Part shown: one piece after another, positions 30,058-39,126 of the stretch | Position numbering within the stretch: the first letter of the stretch is position 1 | Layout of the letters: each line of letters starts with the position of its first letter | NCBI GenBank assembly: GCA_019313385.1 | Contig: JAFDBG010000012.1 | Location: forward strand, 1 to 46,463 | Direction: 5' to 3' | Length of the DNA: 46,463 nt | Source: Deltaproteobacteria bacterium | GTDB taxonomy: Bacteria > Desulfobacterota > Syntrophia > Syntrophales > UBA2210 | The notes under the pieces: model-generated | The model's input: the letters and a program-made list of their open reading frames with translations, nothing else | The model's database searches: none | Told to the model about the DNA's origin: nothing | Program-made: the position numbers and the translations under genes

Positions 30058-31593
30058 ATGATAAAAATAACATGCATGGGGGCCGCTGGAACGGTAACCG
30101 GATCGAATTATCTTATCGAAGATTCCCGCGGTACAAAGATACTGGTGGACTGCGGTCTCTTTCAGGGAGGGAAACAAACCGAGTGGCGCAACTCGGCTGA
30201 CTGGGGATTTGATCCCCGGGAGATACACACCCTCCTGCTGACCCACGCGCATATCGACCACAGCGGCAGGATCCCCAAACTTGTCAAAGACGGCTTCCGC
30301 GGAAAAATCATCACCTCTCCCCCCACTGCACAACTGTGCGATGTAATGCTCCTTGATTCAGGACATGTACAGGAAATGGAGGCGGAGTGGCAGACGCGGA
30401 AAAACAAGCGCAGGAGCAAAAAGGGGATTGAACCGCTCTATACAGTTGAAGACGCTCAGACGAGCCTTCAATACCTTTCTCCCGTGGAGCGGGATCAGGT
30501 CATCGACATCGAACCGGGGATAAAAGCGCGCTTCAGAAATGCGGGACACATCCTCGGCTCCTCAATCATAGAAATGTGGATAGAAGACGCGGGCGCGGAA
30601 ACAAAGGTCGTTTTCTCGGGAGATATCGGGAAAAACCGCCAGCTGATCGTTAAAGATCCCTTCGAGATTACAGATGCGGATTATCTTGATGCTATCGAAT
30701 ATGCCGTATCGAATAACGAAAAAACTATCATCCCGGCATTCGCGGTGGAGAGGACCCAGGAAATACTCTATATCCTGGGTGAATTTCAGAGAGAGGGGTC
30801 CCTGCCTGATATACCGATCTATCTTGACAGCCCGCTCGCGATCAAGGCCACGGAGATATTCCGCAAAAACAAAAAGTACTTCGATGAAGAGGCGATGGAT
30901 ATCGTCAACAAGGGATTCGACCCCTTTGACATGCCCAACCTGAAATTCACCCCCTCGACCGAAGAATCCATGGCGATCAATAAAAAATCGGGCTCCGCGA
31001 TCGTCATAGCGGGTAGCGGTATGTGCACCGGAGGAAGGATCAAGCATCACCTCAAACATAACCTGTGGCGTGAGGGGGCAAGCGTCGTCATCGTGGGCTT
31101 CCAGGCCATGGGCACCACCGGAAGAAGGATAGTGGACGGAGAAAAGCGGGTCAGGGTATTCAGGGAAAACGTTGCCGTGGCGGCAAAGGTCTTTACCATC
31201 GGTGGATTCTCGGCGCACGCAGACCAGAAGGGTCTTCTGGAATGGGCGGGAAACTTCGCCGAATCACATCCCCGTGTCTTTGTAACTCATGGTGAGGCAA
31301 CGGCCAGCGAGGCCCTCGCAGCCAAGCTCAGGGAAGGCCTCAATCTGGAGACCTATGTTCCCCGTATGCGAGAATCCCTGGTCCTTGAACGCCAGAAAAT
31401 GACCAGCGCGATGGTCCCTGAGGCGGCACCGGGAGACCTGCAGCAGGTCATAGGCGCCACAGTCATCAGTCTTGAGAAAGAACTGGAAGAGTTAAAGATA
31501 AGGCTCACGGCAAAGGGTGGCAGGATTCAGGAGGCCGATATCGACCGGCTGAAAGACATCGAGGAAGATCTGCGGATGGTTCTGCCTGAATAG
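30058..31593 (+). CDS. MBL-fold beta-CASP RNA metallo-hydrolase
   Basis: LTHAHIDHSGRIPKLV, GHILGSSIIEMW, GFSAHADQKGLLEW, SGMCTGGRIKHHL. Confidence 0.94.
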   Translation: MIKITCMGAAGTVTGSNYLIEDSRGTKILVDCGLFQGGKQTEWRNSADWGFDPREIHTLLLTHAHIDHSGRIPKLVKDGFRGKIITSPPTAQLCDVMLLDSGHVQEMEAEWQTRKNKRRSKKGIEPLYTVEDAQTSLQYLSPVERDQVIDIEPGIKARFRNAGHILGSSIIEMWIEDAGAETKVVFSGDIGKNRQLIVKDPFEITDADYLDAIEYAVSNNEKTIIPAFAVERTQEILYILGEFQREGSLPDIPIYLDSPLAIKATEIFRKNKKYFDEEAMDIVNKGFDPFDMPNLKFTPSTEESMAINKKSGSAIVIAGSGMCTGGRIKHHLKHNLWREGASVVIVGFQAMGTTGRRIVDGEKRVRVFRENVAVAAKVFTIGGFSAHADQKGLLEWAGNFAESHPRVFVTHGEATASEALAAKLREGLNLETYVPRMRESLVLERQKMTSAMVPEAAPGDLQQVIGATVISLEKELEELKIRLTAKGGRIQEADIDRLKDIEEDLRMVLPE

Positions 31594-31646
31594 GGGGCTT
31601 AATGGAGGCACAGCCTCTCTTTCAGCGTAACTATTCAGGAATAATA

Positions 31647-31682
31647 GATGGGCAGAGGCAACTGAAGTCGCCCCTACCCATC
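31647..31682 (-). repeat. REP-like intergenic hairpin
   Basis: Minus strand gatgggtaggggcgac-ttca-gttgcctctgcccatc: 16-bp stem with three G-U pairs. Confidence 0.6.
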
Positions 31683-31813
31683 TGTCAAGTTGTTTGGAAT
31701 CAGAGTTATTCATTCCGAAGCCTATAAATTATTTCTATAGCTATCCCCAATCTTATAGTTTATTTGAATTTGACCAATCTGTCGTTTTTACGTAGTGTCG
31801 TGCCAATCAAGAG

Positions 31814-31915
31814 ATGTCATTCCGACCGCATGGAGCTATAGTGCCCGTCAGGGTGAAACCCAGGGTTTCTCAGTCGTGAAAACTCCTTCGAAATGACAGA
31901 GTGTCGTTGACATGG
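31814..31915 (-). repeat. dispersed intergenic repeat, copy 2 (inverted relative to copy 1)
   Basis: Reverse complement tgtcaacgacactctgtcatttcgaaggagttttcacgactgagaaaccctgggtttcaccctgacgggcactatagctccatgcggtcggaatgaca aligns with 6045-6150. Confidence 0.85.
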
Positions 31916-31951
31916 CAGTATCATCAGAAAACTAATGTCAGGATGAATCAT

Positions 31952-33106
31952 ATGGAGAAAATAATCTACATGGATAACGCCGCCACCTCATGGCCGAAAC
32001 CTGAGGAAACCATAAAGGCAATGGCGGAATATTTTCACTCAATCGGGGCAAGTCCGGGACGATCAGGACATCGCCTGTCCCTCGATGCCGGGCGGGTTGT
32101 CCTGGACGCACGGGAGTCTGTTTCAGAGCTTTTCGGCATAAAGAGTCTCCTCAGAGTCGTCTTTACCAAAAACGCGACAGAATCTCTCAACATCGCCATC
32201 GCCGGTCTTTTGAAGCCCGGCGACCATGTAATCACATCTGGAATGGAGCATAACTCAGTGATGCGCCCACTGAGGGTAATGGAGGAAAGCGGCGTAGAAC
32301 TGTCAATTATACCATGTTCACTCTCTGGCGAGATGGACCCGGAGGATGTGGGCCGGCATATAAAGAAAAATACAAGGGCAATCTATCTTACCCATGCCTC
32401 CAACGTTACGGGCACAATCATGCCCATCGCCGAAACAGGAAAAATCGCCCGTGAAAAAGGGGTCATATTTTGCGTTGATGCCGCGCAGACTGCGGGCGTC
32501 ATTCCGATAGATGTGGAGGAAATGTTCATAGACATCCTCGCGTTTACCGGTCACAAGGCCCTTTTCGGTCCTCAGGGAACGGGAGGACTTTACATGGCCG
32601 AAGGATTGGAAAAGGAGATTTGCCCCATCATGACCGGCGGCACAGGCAGCAGATCCGAGTCGGAGGAACACCCGGATTTTCTTCCCGATAAATATGAAGC
32701 GGGCACCGCGAATGTGATAGGGATTGCAGGCCTCAATGCCGGCATCCGGTTTGTCCGCTCGGTCGGGATAGAAAGCATAAGAAAAAAAGAGTCGGAACTG
32801 ACGGCAATTCTTGTGGAAGGGCTTAGATCCATTCCGGAGGTTACCCTGTACGGGTGCGGTGACGCGAAAAAGCAGACATCTGTTGTGTCATTCAATATAT
32901 CGGGTATGGATTGCGCCCGGGTTGCCATGGCCCTTGATGAAGAGTTCAATATCATGTCGAGGCCGGGCCTGCAGTGCGCCCCTGCCGCCCACCGCACCAT
33001 CGGAACCTTTTCAGCGGGAGCTGTGAGGCTCAGTCTGGGATACTTCCTTGAAAAGGACGATATCCAAGCCGTTCTTTCCGCCGTGGAAAAACTTGTTCAA
33101 AGGTGA
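31952..33106 (+). CDS. cysteine desulfurase family protein (class V aminotransferase)
   Basis: YMDNAATSWPKPE, FTGHKALFGPQGTGGLY PLP lysine, RPGLQCAPAAHRTIGTF catalytic Cys. Confidence 0.92.
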   Translation: MEKIIYMDNAATSWPKPEETIKAMAEYFHSIGASPGRSGHRLSLDAGRVVLDARESVSELFGIKSLLRVVFTKNATESLNIAIAGLLKPGDHVITSGMEHNSVMRPLRVMEESGVELSIIPCSLSGEMDPEDVGRHIKKNTRAIYLTHASNVTGTIMPIAETGKIAREKGVIFCVDAAQTAGVIPIDVEEMFIDILAFTGHKALFGPQGTGGLYMAEGLEKEICPIMTGGTGSRSESEEHPDFLPDKYEAGTANVIGIAGLNAGIRFVRSVGIESIRKKESELTAILVEGLRSIPEVTLYGCGDAKKQTSVVSFNISGMDCARVAMALDEEFNIMSRPGLQCAPAAHRTIGTFSAGAVRLSLGYFLEKDDIQAVLSAVEKLVQR

Positions 33107-33113
33107 TCAGAAT

Positions 33114-33344
33114 ATGATGGACACAAAAACCTGCCTTGTCCTTCTCTTTGACTCGGCGAGCGAAGCTCTGCTTGCCGAAAAACTCTTCAAAAGGGCAGGC
33201 ATTTCCTACAAGATAATACCGGTGCCGCGCCATCTCAGCTCCGACTGTGGCGTCTGTATACGAGTCTTTGCCTCCGACAAAGAGAGAGCACGTGAAACCC
33301 TCGACGGCAGGGTGGATATTCGGGATATCTGTCCAATAGATTAA
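33114..33344 (+). CDS. DUF3343 putative Se/S-carrier-like protein
   Basis: CLVLLFDSASEALLAEKLFKRAGISYKIIPVPRHLSSDCGVCIRV typical of DUF3343; follows cysteine desulfurase. Confidence 0.85.
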   Translation: MMDTKTCLVLLFDSASEALLAEKLFKRAGISYKIIPVPRHLSSDCGVCIRVFASDKERARETLDGRVDIRDICPID

Positions 33345-33461
33345 AAACCCATTTGACATACTGGAGTGTCGGCCTTATTATAACCCGCGTATCCGGAAAC
33401 GGTTATGTGAAACTCGTTAGAAGATTCACTCAAGAGTAACAAAAATAAAGGAGAAAATATA

Positions 33462-33779
33462 ATGTTTAAAGTTTCAGAAAAGGCGCACGAAATGATCAAA
33501 AATGTCCTTGAATCGAGGGAAGAAAACCTCCCTGTCCGGCTGGTGTATTCCGAAGGCGGATGATCGGGTCCCTCCCTGGGAATGTCTCTGGATGAGACAA
33601 AGGAAGCGGATAAGGTTTTTGAGGAAGATGGCATCACATTCGTGATGGACGAACAATTGTTTGAACAGGCAAAGCCTGTAAACATAGATTTCATCACTAC
33701 GGACAGAGGCTCGGGGTTTTCCATTACCTCAAGGCTGTCGTCTGGCGGTTCATGCGGAGGAAGCTGCAGCGGCTGTTAA
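33462..33779 (+). CDS. HesB/IscA-like selenoprotein (UGA-Sec at 33561-33563)
   Basis: ATG 33462 reads MFKVSEKAHEMIKNVLESREENLPVRLVYSEGG-U-SGPSLGMSLDETKEADKVF...SGGSCGGSCSGC; the only in-frame stop is TGA at the position of Cys in the conserved GGCSG motif. Confidence 0.88.
33583..33599 (+). promoter_or_regulatory. candidate bacterial SECIS hairpin
   Basis: tgtctc-tggat-gagaca: 6-bp perfect stem with GG in the apical loop, about 26 nt after the UGA. Confidence 0.65.
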
Positions 33780-33831
33780 AGATAATGCCTGAAATGGATT
33801 GCTGCCGTCAGCGAATGAGGGGGCAAAACAC

Positions 33832-35070
33832 ATGAGTTTCTTGGCGCATGCATCAAAAGAGGTCCTGTTCTTTTTCAATGAGATATCAGTTTATCTGCTG
33901 TTCGGGTTTATTGTTGCCGGGATACTCTATGTTTTCTTTCCGGAATCCGTTATACGTCGTCACCTGGGGCGCGACTCCTTTCGTTCTGTCATAAAATCAA
34001 CGATATTCGGCATCCCCCTTCCTCTCTGTTCATGCGGCGTTGTACCGGTTGCGGCTTCCCTCAGAAAAAGCGGCGCGTCAAAGGGCTCTACCATTTCATT
34101 TCTCATCGCGACACCACAGGTTGGCGCGGACAGTTTCATGATTACCTATTCTCTTCTCGGATGGGTGTTCGCTCTTTTCCGCATTGTCGCATCACTGGTC
34201 ACCGCACTGGCTGCCGGTGTCATGGTTAATCTTCTTGGCAGGAACGGGTCCGATCAACCGGAGGTTATTTTACCGGATGATGCGGTCCCGAAGGAAAGTT
34301 ATTATAAGCGGCTCAAATCAATCCCCGGCTATATTGAATATGACCTGCTCGGCTCCCTCGCGAACGCACTGCTGGTGGGGATAATTGCCGCGGGGATTAT
34401 ATCCGCTCTGATACCTGACGGATTTTTTGAGAAATACCTTGGCAGTGATTTTCTATCCATGCTTTTAATGCTGGTCGTCGGAATCCCTATCTACGTGTGT
34501 GCCGCGGCATCCACACCTGTCGCCGCCTCCCTTATAATGAAGGGCATCTCACCGGGCGCTGCTCTGGTTTTTCTCCTGACGGGTCCCGCGACGAATGCCA
34601 TGACTATTTTGACGGTCTTTAAAGTTCTTGGCAAAAAATCCACTGTTGTTTATCTGTTGGCCATTGCCCTTATCAGTCTCTTGCTGGGATACCTGCTTAA
34701 CATATTTACAGCGCACTTCGGTTTTCAAAACGTCATAATCCTTCATGATCATGAGATACTGCCGGCATGGCTGAAAATCACAGGGTCCATCATACTGGCC
34801 ATAATGATCGGATGGTATTATTTAAAAATCAAGATTCTGGACAGGGTAAAGGGGGAAATAGACGTGGGAGACAATAAAATAAGCCTGTCTGTTCAGGGTA
34901 TGACCTGCATGCACTGCGCTGGCGCGGTAAAAAAGGCTGTCGAATCGGTCGCCGGGACATCGAATGTGGATGTCCACCTGGACAAAAAAACGGTGGCATT
35001 TGAAATAGAGGAAAAAGACAGCGTTGAAAAAGTAAAGGCGGCAATCGAGCACGCAGGCTACAGCGTTTAA
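33832..35070 (+). CDS. SO_0444/DUF318-type permease with C-terminal HMA metal-binding domain
   Basis: IPLPLCSCGVVPVAASLRKSGASKGSTISFLIATPQVGADS repeat architecture; C-terminal VQGMTCMHCAGAVKKAVE HMA motif. Confidence 0.87.
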   Translation: MSFLAHASKEVLFFFNEISVYLLFGFIVAGILYVFFPESVIRRHLGRDSFRSVIKSTIFGIPLPLCSCGVVPVAASLRKSGASKGSTISFLIATPQVGADSFMITYSLLGWVFALFRIVASLVTALAAGVMVNLLGRNGSDQPEVILPDDAVPKESYYKRLKSIPGYIEYDLLGSLANALLVGIIAAGIISALIPDGFFEKYLGSDFLSMLLMLVVGIPIYVCAAASTPVAASLIMKGISPGAALVFLLTGPATNAMTILTVFKVLGKKSTVVYLLAIALISLLLGYLLNIFTAHFGFQNVIILHDHEILPAWLKITGSIILAIMIGWYYLKIKILDRVKGEIDVGDNKISLSVQGMTCMHCAGAVKKAVESVAGTSNVDVHLDKKTVAFEIEEKDSVEKVKAAIEHAGYSV

Positions 35071-35150
35071 GAATTATAAAGGCAGTGCCTGCACTTTTAT
35101 ATCGGATAGCCGGGGCTTTTTCATATGTTTCCCGACAATCCCCGATTCTT

Positions 35151-36317
35151 CTATTTCAGAAGGACGATCTGTGCGGCGGCAAGGCCCGCCCCATGTTCAA
35201 ATTTATATCCCGCCTTTGCAAATCCTGACTCTATCGCGCCAACGGTGGCGAGGATATCCGAAGCGTTCACGACGCCCATATGTCCCACGCGGAAATACTT
35301 TTCCTTGATTTCGGCGTGGAGGCCTCCGGCGAGTATGGCACCGGCCTTTGCGATCAGCGGGAGCACGCTACCGTTCACACCTTCCGGGAAGTATGGAGCA
35401 GTCAGTGTGTTGGCCGCTTTATCTGCGCTTACCGGAATCTGTTTCAGACCTATGGCGTTCATTGCCGCCTTGAAGGCGTCGCTCATGAGACGGTGACGGG
35501 CAAACCGATTGTCCATCCCTTCGGCGAGGATCTGTCCGAGGCTGACATTAAGCGCCCATACGAGATTTACCGCCGGCGTTCCGAAGTAAGCTGCCTTGCG
35601 GGCCTCGTAAGACTCCATTACGGGAAGCCAGTTTGCCCAGTCGGAGTAATAGTTTCCAACAGGTGTACTGCGGTTTTTGAATGTCTCTATCGCTTTGGGA
35701 CTTGCCACGAGAAGCGCCAGTCCCGGGGGAACCCCGATGGCCTTCTGGCAGGCGGTGAGGGCAATATCCACACCCCATTCTTCCTGACGCAGTTCTTCGC
35801 CGGCAACGGAGCAGACGCCGTCCACGATGCTCAGTATTCCATGCTTCCGGCACAGGCCGCCCAGTCCCTTTATATCGGCGCGTACAGCGGTTGATGTGTC
35901 AACGTGTGTCACAACCAGTCCCTTATAATCAGCCTTGCCAATTTCCGCCTCAACCTCATCCAGAGAGGGCATATCCCCGATAGTCGTCGCCTTCACATAT
36001 GTGACCCGCGCCCCATAGCGTTCCATTATGGCGCCGAAACGGTCGCTGAAATAACCCGTGTTTACCACCAGAACATTATCTCCCGGTTCGATGACGTTGC
36101 AGGCTGCCATGTCCATGGCCATCGTTCCGGAACCGGCAACGATAAATGGCTGCCCGCCCGGGCATAGAAACACCTCCCGCATCCGTTCAAGCGCCTGGCC
36201 CATACAATCGACAAAATTGGGGGCCACATGGCTCGCGGTGGGCATACCCATCGCCCGCATTACCTCGGGAGTAAACTCGATCGGCCCGGGGATCATAAGA
36301 AGCTTTCTGTTTTTCAT
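35151..36317 (-). CDS. alanine-glyoxylate / serine-pyruvate aminotransferase family protein
   Basis: MIPGPIEFTPEVMRAMG, VAGSGTMAMDMA, VDGVCSVAGEEL, TACQKAIGVPPGLALL. Confidence 0.9.
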   Translation of the reverse strand: MKNRKLLMIPGPIEFTPEVMRAMGMPTASHVAPNFVDCMGQALERMREVFLCPGGQPFIVAGSGTMAMDMAACNVIEPGDNVLVVNTGYFSDRFGAIMERYGARVTYVKATTIGDMPSLDEVEAEIGKADYKGLVVTHVDTSTAVRADIKGLGGLCRKHGILSIVDGVCSVAGEELRQEEWGVDIALTACQKAIGVPPGLALLVASPKAIETFKNRSTPVGNYYSDWANWLPVMESYEARKAAYFGTPAVNLVWALNVSLGQILAEGMDNRFARHRLMSDAFKAAMNAIGLKQIPVSADKAANTLTAPYFPEGVNGSVLPLIAKAGAILAGGLHAEIKEKYFRVGHMGVVNASDILATVGAIESGFAKAGYKFEHGAGLAAAQIVLLK

Positions 36318-36536
36318 GGTCGTTACCTCCATTTTAAATTAATGGCACTCGTTGGACACGAATGGAATGATGCTTCTCATCTGAAACTGCTCCTTACTGG
36401 TATCATATTTTGCCGACTGAGGGAATCTTTGGCGGCGTTTTTTTGTGCCCGCAGTTATCTCTGTCTGAAATCCAAAATTTTCTCTTGCCGCAGGGTTTGA
36501 ACTTTATTATAGGGATAACATAAGGGGGGAAACGAT

Positions 36537-37277
36537 ATGAAAGTTATATATCACGAAGATTTTAAAGAGTCTTATTGTTCCGATCCCGCCGCCGCCGATG
36601 GAAGGATCGAAGCCGTTATCGAAGCTATAGAAGGCAGGGTTGAATTTGTTGAAGCGAGTCCCGCCGATGAAGGAGACATTCTTGCCTGCCACACGGGTAA
36701 CCATGTGGCGCATGTGAGAAGGCAGGGGCTTTACGATATAGCTGCCCTTGCGGCAGGAGGAGCCATCCAGACAGCCTTCAACGGTCTTGTCGAACCCTGT
36801 TTTGCCCTTATAAGACCACCGGGACACCACGCGTCGGCGAACAGCTCATGGGGCTTTTGTTTCTTCAATAATATGGCCATTGCCATATCAAAATTGAAGA
36901 GAGAAAACAGGATAAAAAAGGCCTTTATCCTGGATTTTGACCTCCATTTCGGTGATGGCACCATAAACATACTGGGAGATTCCGATTATGTAACCATATA
37001 CAACCCACAGGAGTCCGATCCAAACAGATATCTCAAACGTGTAGAAGAGAGGCTTCCTGACGACGCGGATATCATCGGTATCTCAGCCGGTTTCGATAAT
37101 CACAAGGAAGACTGGGGCGGCGTCCTCTCCACAGATAATTATCGGGAGATGGGGCGGATGGTTCGGAACGCGAGCCGGAAAAGCGGCGGAGGCTGCTTCG
37201 CCATACTGGAGGGAGGTTACAACCACAGAGTGCTGGGACTGAACGTCATGGCCCTGATAGAGGGGCTGGAAGAATAG
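36537..37277 (+). CDS. histone deacetylase-family hydrolase
   Basis: RPPGHHASANSSWGFCFFNNMAIA, DFDLHFGDGTINI, ISAGFDNHKEDWGG. Confidence 0.9.
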   Translation: MKVIYHEDFKESYCSDPAAADGRIEAVIEAIEGRVEFVEASPADEGDILACHTGNHVAHVRRQGLYDIAALAAGGAIQTAFNGLVEPCFALIRPPGHHASANSSWGFCFFNNMAIAISKLKRENRIKKAFILDFDLHFGDGTINILGDSDYVTIYNPQESDPNRYLKRVEERLPDDADIIGISAGFDNHKEDWGGVLSTDNYREMGRMVRNASRKSGGGCFAILEGGYNHRVLGLNVMALIEGLEE

Positions 37278-37299
37278 TAAAACCGGGAATTAACCGACC

Positions 37300-37346
37300 A
37301 GCACAAGCCCTGTTTTTCGAAACGAGAACCGAGGCTTGTGCTTTTT
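37300..37346 (+). terminator. Rho-independent terminator
   Basis: agcacaagcc ... ggcttgtgct 10-bp perfect stem followed by ttttt. Confidence 0.7.
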
Positions 37347-37388
37347 CAGGGCATGGTCAATAAAATGAGAATCTGTCCCCAATTTACA

Positions 37389-38609
37389 CTACTTTATTCC
37401 ATACTCCTTCCCATACGTCTCAACCACAAAATCTATATCCTTGTCTCCTCTGCCTGACAGGTTTACCAGTATGGTTTTGTCGCTGTCGAGAGTCCCCGCC
37501 AGTTTCGTCGCGTATGCCACAGCGTGGGCGCTTTCCAGAGCGGGAATTATCCCCTCAACCCTCGAAAGTTCAAAAAACGCGTCGAGCGCTTCCCTGTCAT
37601 TCGCCGTTACATATGTAACCCTCTTTATATCCTTGAGGAGACTGTGCTGGGGGCCGACGCTCGGATAGTCAAGACCGCTCGCGACGGAATATACAGGTAG
37701 AGGCTCTCCATCTTTGTCCTGAAGCATATAGGAATTGAACCCATGAAGTACGCCGGGTGTGCCAAGTGTCAGGGTTGCCGCATGTTCACCATCTTTAAAG
37801 CTGAGTCCTGAAGGTTCAACTCCGTACATGGAGACATCTTCATCTTCCAGGAAGGCAGTAAAAAGCCCTATCGCGTTGGAACCACCACCAACACATGCCA
37901 CCAGATTATCGGGCAAGCCGCCTGTAATTTCTTCAAACTGTTTCCTTGCCTCTATGCCGACCACCGCTTGAAAGTCCCTGACCATCATTGGGAATGGATG
38001 AGGCCCCACAACGGAACCGATGGCGTAGAACTGGGTAACAGGATCTTCGAGATACGCTTCAAATGCCGCGTCAACCGCGTCTTTGAGTGTCTTTGTGCCG
38101 CGTGACACGGGGATAACATCTGCACCCACAATCTTCATCCGGATGACATTCGGATGCTGTTTGACTATATCAACTTCGCCCATGTAGATATCGCATTCAA
38201 GTCCCACAAAGGCAGCGGCCGTCGCAAGCGCCACTCCATGCTGGCCCGCTCCCGTCTCCGCGATAATCTTCTTTTTACCCATTTTTTTCGCGAGCAGAGC
38301 CTCGCCCAGGCAGTGATTTATCTTATGCGCGCCGGTATGGTTCAGATCCTCTCTTTTTAAATATATGCGCGCGCCGCCACATTTTTCCGAAAGAGATTTC
38401 GCGTAAAAAATGGGGCTGGGTCTTCCCACATAGTCTTTATACAATGACGACAGCTCATCTTTAAAGCACTCATCATTTTTTATTTTGCTGTATGCTGTCG
38501 CGATTTCATCCAGCACTTGCTGTATCTGCGGCGGCACAAAACTGCCGCCATATTCTCCGAAGTATCCCGTCTTGTCGGGCATTTCCACTGATCCTAAATT
38601 CATGCTCAT
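37389..38609 (-). CDS. trpB: tryptophan synthase beta chain (TrpB1 type)
   Basis: [48 protein letters not shown]. Confidence 0.96.
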   Translation of the reverse strand: MSMNLGSVEMPDKTGYFGEYGGSFVPPQIQQVLDEIATAYSKIKNDECFKDELSSLYKDYVGRPSPIFYAKSLSEKCGGARIYLKREDLNHTGAHKINHCLGEALLAKKMGKKKIIAETGAGQHGVALATAAAFVGLECDIYMGEVDIVKQHPNVIRMKIVGADVIPVSRGTKTLKDAVDAAFEAYLEDPVTQFYAIGSVVGPHPFPMMVRDFQAVVGIEARKQFEEITGGLPDNLVACVGGGSNAIGLFTAFLEDEDVSMYGVEPSGLSFKDGEHAATLTLGTPGVLHGFNSYMLQDKDGEPLPVYSVASGLDYPSVGPQHSLLKDIKRVTYVTANDREALDAFFELSRVEGIIPALESAHAVAYATKLAGTLDSDKTILVNLSGRGDKDIDFVVETYGKEYGIK

Positions 38610-38610
38610 C

Positions 38611-38889
38611 CTATTCTATTCCTCCATAGTATCTGTTAAGTATTTTTTTTGTGATCGAATTATCTTTCTTCAATATCTTCGAACCTCTGGTGATCTTGCA
38701 GAGACTTATTCCATGCTTTGCCGCTATATTCCTCTGGGTATGGCCCTCGCTGAGCTCCCTCAAAAGCTTCCAGCGAAGGACGAAATCCTCGATTTCTTTC
38801 GGAGTGAGAATTTCTTCAATAAATGACTTCATTTCCTCAAAATCAGATATCTCTGTAAATATCTTTACAAGCTCGTCTCGAGAAACCAT
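38611..38889 (-). CDS. Trp-repressor-like DNA-binding protein
   Basis: [47 protein letters not shown] matches TrpR fold pattern; immediately precedes trpB1. Confidence 0.88.
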   Translation of the reverse strand: MVSRDELVKIFTEISDFEEMKSFIEEILTPKEIEDFVLRWKLLRELSEGHTQRNIAAKHGISLCKITRGSKILKKDNSITKKILNRYYGGIE

Positions 38890-38899
38890 TTTGCCCCCC

Positions 38900-38919
38900 T
38901 GTTTCTACGGGCAGAAACA
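38900..38919. promoter_or_regulatory. candidate TrpR-like operator, copy 1
   Basis: TGTTTCT-ACGGGC-AGAAACA, perfect 7-bp arms, 6-bp spacer, 10 bp upstream of the trpR-like ATG; matching site at 45475-45494. Confidence 0.65.
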
Positions 38920-39126
38920 TATATAAACAAATTACAAATAGCAAGATATTTTTCAGAAAAAAAAGAAACAGACTGAATGGATGACTGGATGGATGGATTC
39001 CATTGTTGAAACTCACCAATTGGTGAGCCTCAATACCTGAAACCTGGCGCGGAAAAGGGAGTGGACTGTTTGTATGGCTTTAGTTTCTTGAAGGAACCCT
39101 GCAGAATTGACAGGGCATCTATCGCT

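Noticed and set aside
33582-33779. ORF-track entry starting MSLDETKEAD as an independent gene
   Set aside because: It is only the post-UGA part of the HesB-like selenoprotein starting at 33462.
37346-37388. gagaatctgtccccaatttac motif after the HDAC-family terminator
   Set aside because: Resembles fragments seen near some transposable elements, but only one short occurrence and no terminal structure here.
39012-39027. Perfect palindrome ctcaccaattggtgag upstream of the trpR-like gene
   Set aside because: Lies about 120 bp upstream of the start codon and no second copy was noticed; could be chance or an unrelated operator.
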